Shown: in pieces, positions 5,887 through 5,948 of the stretch
Numbering within the stretch: the first letter of the stretch is position 1
Layout of the letters: each line of letters starts with the position of its first letter
Source: Candidatus Aenigmatarchaeota archaeon
Lineage (GTDB): Archaea > Aenigmatarchaeota > Aenigmatarchaeia > QMZP01
NCBI GenBank assembly: GCA_016202785.1
Contig: JACQOC010000013.1
Coordinates: 1-5,948 of the forward strand
Reading direction: 5' to 3'
DNA length: 5,948 bases
Notes under the pieces: model-generated
What the model was told of the DNA's origin: nothing
Seen by the model: the letters and a program-made list of their open reading frames with translations, nothing else
Database searches by the model: none
Made by a program: the position numbers and the translations under genes

Positions 5887-5948
5887 CGGGGCGTAGCTCA
5901 GTCAGGCAGAGCGCTGGCTTTGGGTGCCAGAGGTCGCAGGTTCGAGCC
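5887..5948 (+). tRNA. tRNA-Pro (UGG anticodon), 3' part cut by the window end
   Basis: The acceptor 5' strand CGGGGCG is followed by TA, a D-arm GCTC...GAGC (5896-5912), and an anticodon stem CTGGC/GCCAG (5914-5918 and 5926-5930). The loop TTTGGGT places anticodon TGG at 5921-5923, so the tRNA reads proline CCA codons. The variable loop AGGTC and the T-arm start GCAGG with TTCGAGC then follow. The window stops 62 bases into the gene, before the 3' half of the T-stem and the acceptor. C at position 1 is typical of bacterial tRNA-Pro, whereas archaeal ones usually start with G. Confidence 0.93.

Noticed and set aside
5859..5887. TTGTCA at 5859-5864 as -35 box of the tRNA promoter
   Set aside because: At a spacing of 17 the -10 position reads CACATC, which is not a usable -10 box and lies against the tRNA start.
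5887..5948. tRNA-Pro as the attachment site of an integrated element covering this window
   Set aside because: Integrases normally target the 3' end of tRNA genes. Here that end points out of the window, and no integrase or direct repeat is visible.

Overview
The window reads as a moderately GC-rich bacterial chromosome segment. Every larger gene is on the + strand and has a purine-rich Shine-Dalgarno box a few bases before its start. A Rho-independent terminator with a clean T-run closes the gene block. The partial tRNA-Pro at the right edge starts with C at position 1, the usual bacterial state for this tRNA. The phylum cannot be fixed; the very strong ribosome binding sites would suit a Firmicutes-like host, but that is only a hint.

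Positions 1-4378 look like one operon. It begins inside a COG1228-type metal-dependent amidohydrolase (prolidase/imidazolonepropionase-like) that lacks its N-terminus. Next come a small membrane-anchored protein of unknown function (746-1201), a complete ACAA2-type 3-ketoacyl-CoA thiolase (1273-2472), and a ferritin-like protein (2497-3495). The last gene (3467-4378) is an unrecognised, mostly helical protein that overlaps the ferritin-like gene by 29 bases. The 2497-3495 protein carries two ExxH motifs plus a Glu and an Asp whose spacing (30 and 29 residues) equals that of the di-iron ligands in phenylacetyl-CoA epoxidase subunit A as I recall it. I read it as a divergent PaaA-like di-iron oxygenase. 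Thiolase, PaaA-like oxygenase and a tightly coupled partner suggest an oxygen-dependent CoA-thioester route ending in thiolysis. The substrate is unknown, and the usual paaB/C/D/E genes are not visible here.

Positions 4379-5119 hold an intergenic stretch with a nested inverted-repeat structure (4391-4498), then two small genes of unknown function (about 4561-4755 and 4793-5119). The terminator is at 5233-5282.

Positions 5283-5886 have no gene I can support. This stretch is AT-richer at first and contains two potential RNA or DNA hairpin structures (5503-5556 and 5743-5832) that share a GGGGGACG core. The window ends within a tRNA-Pro(UGG) gene starting at 5887.
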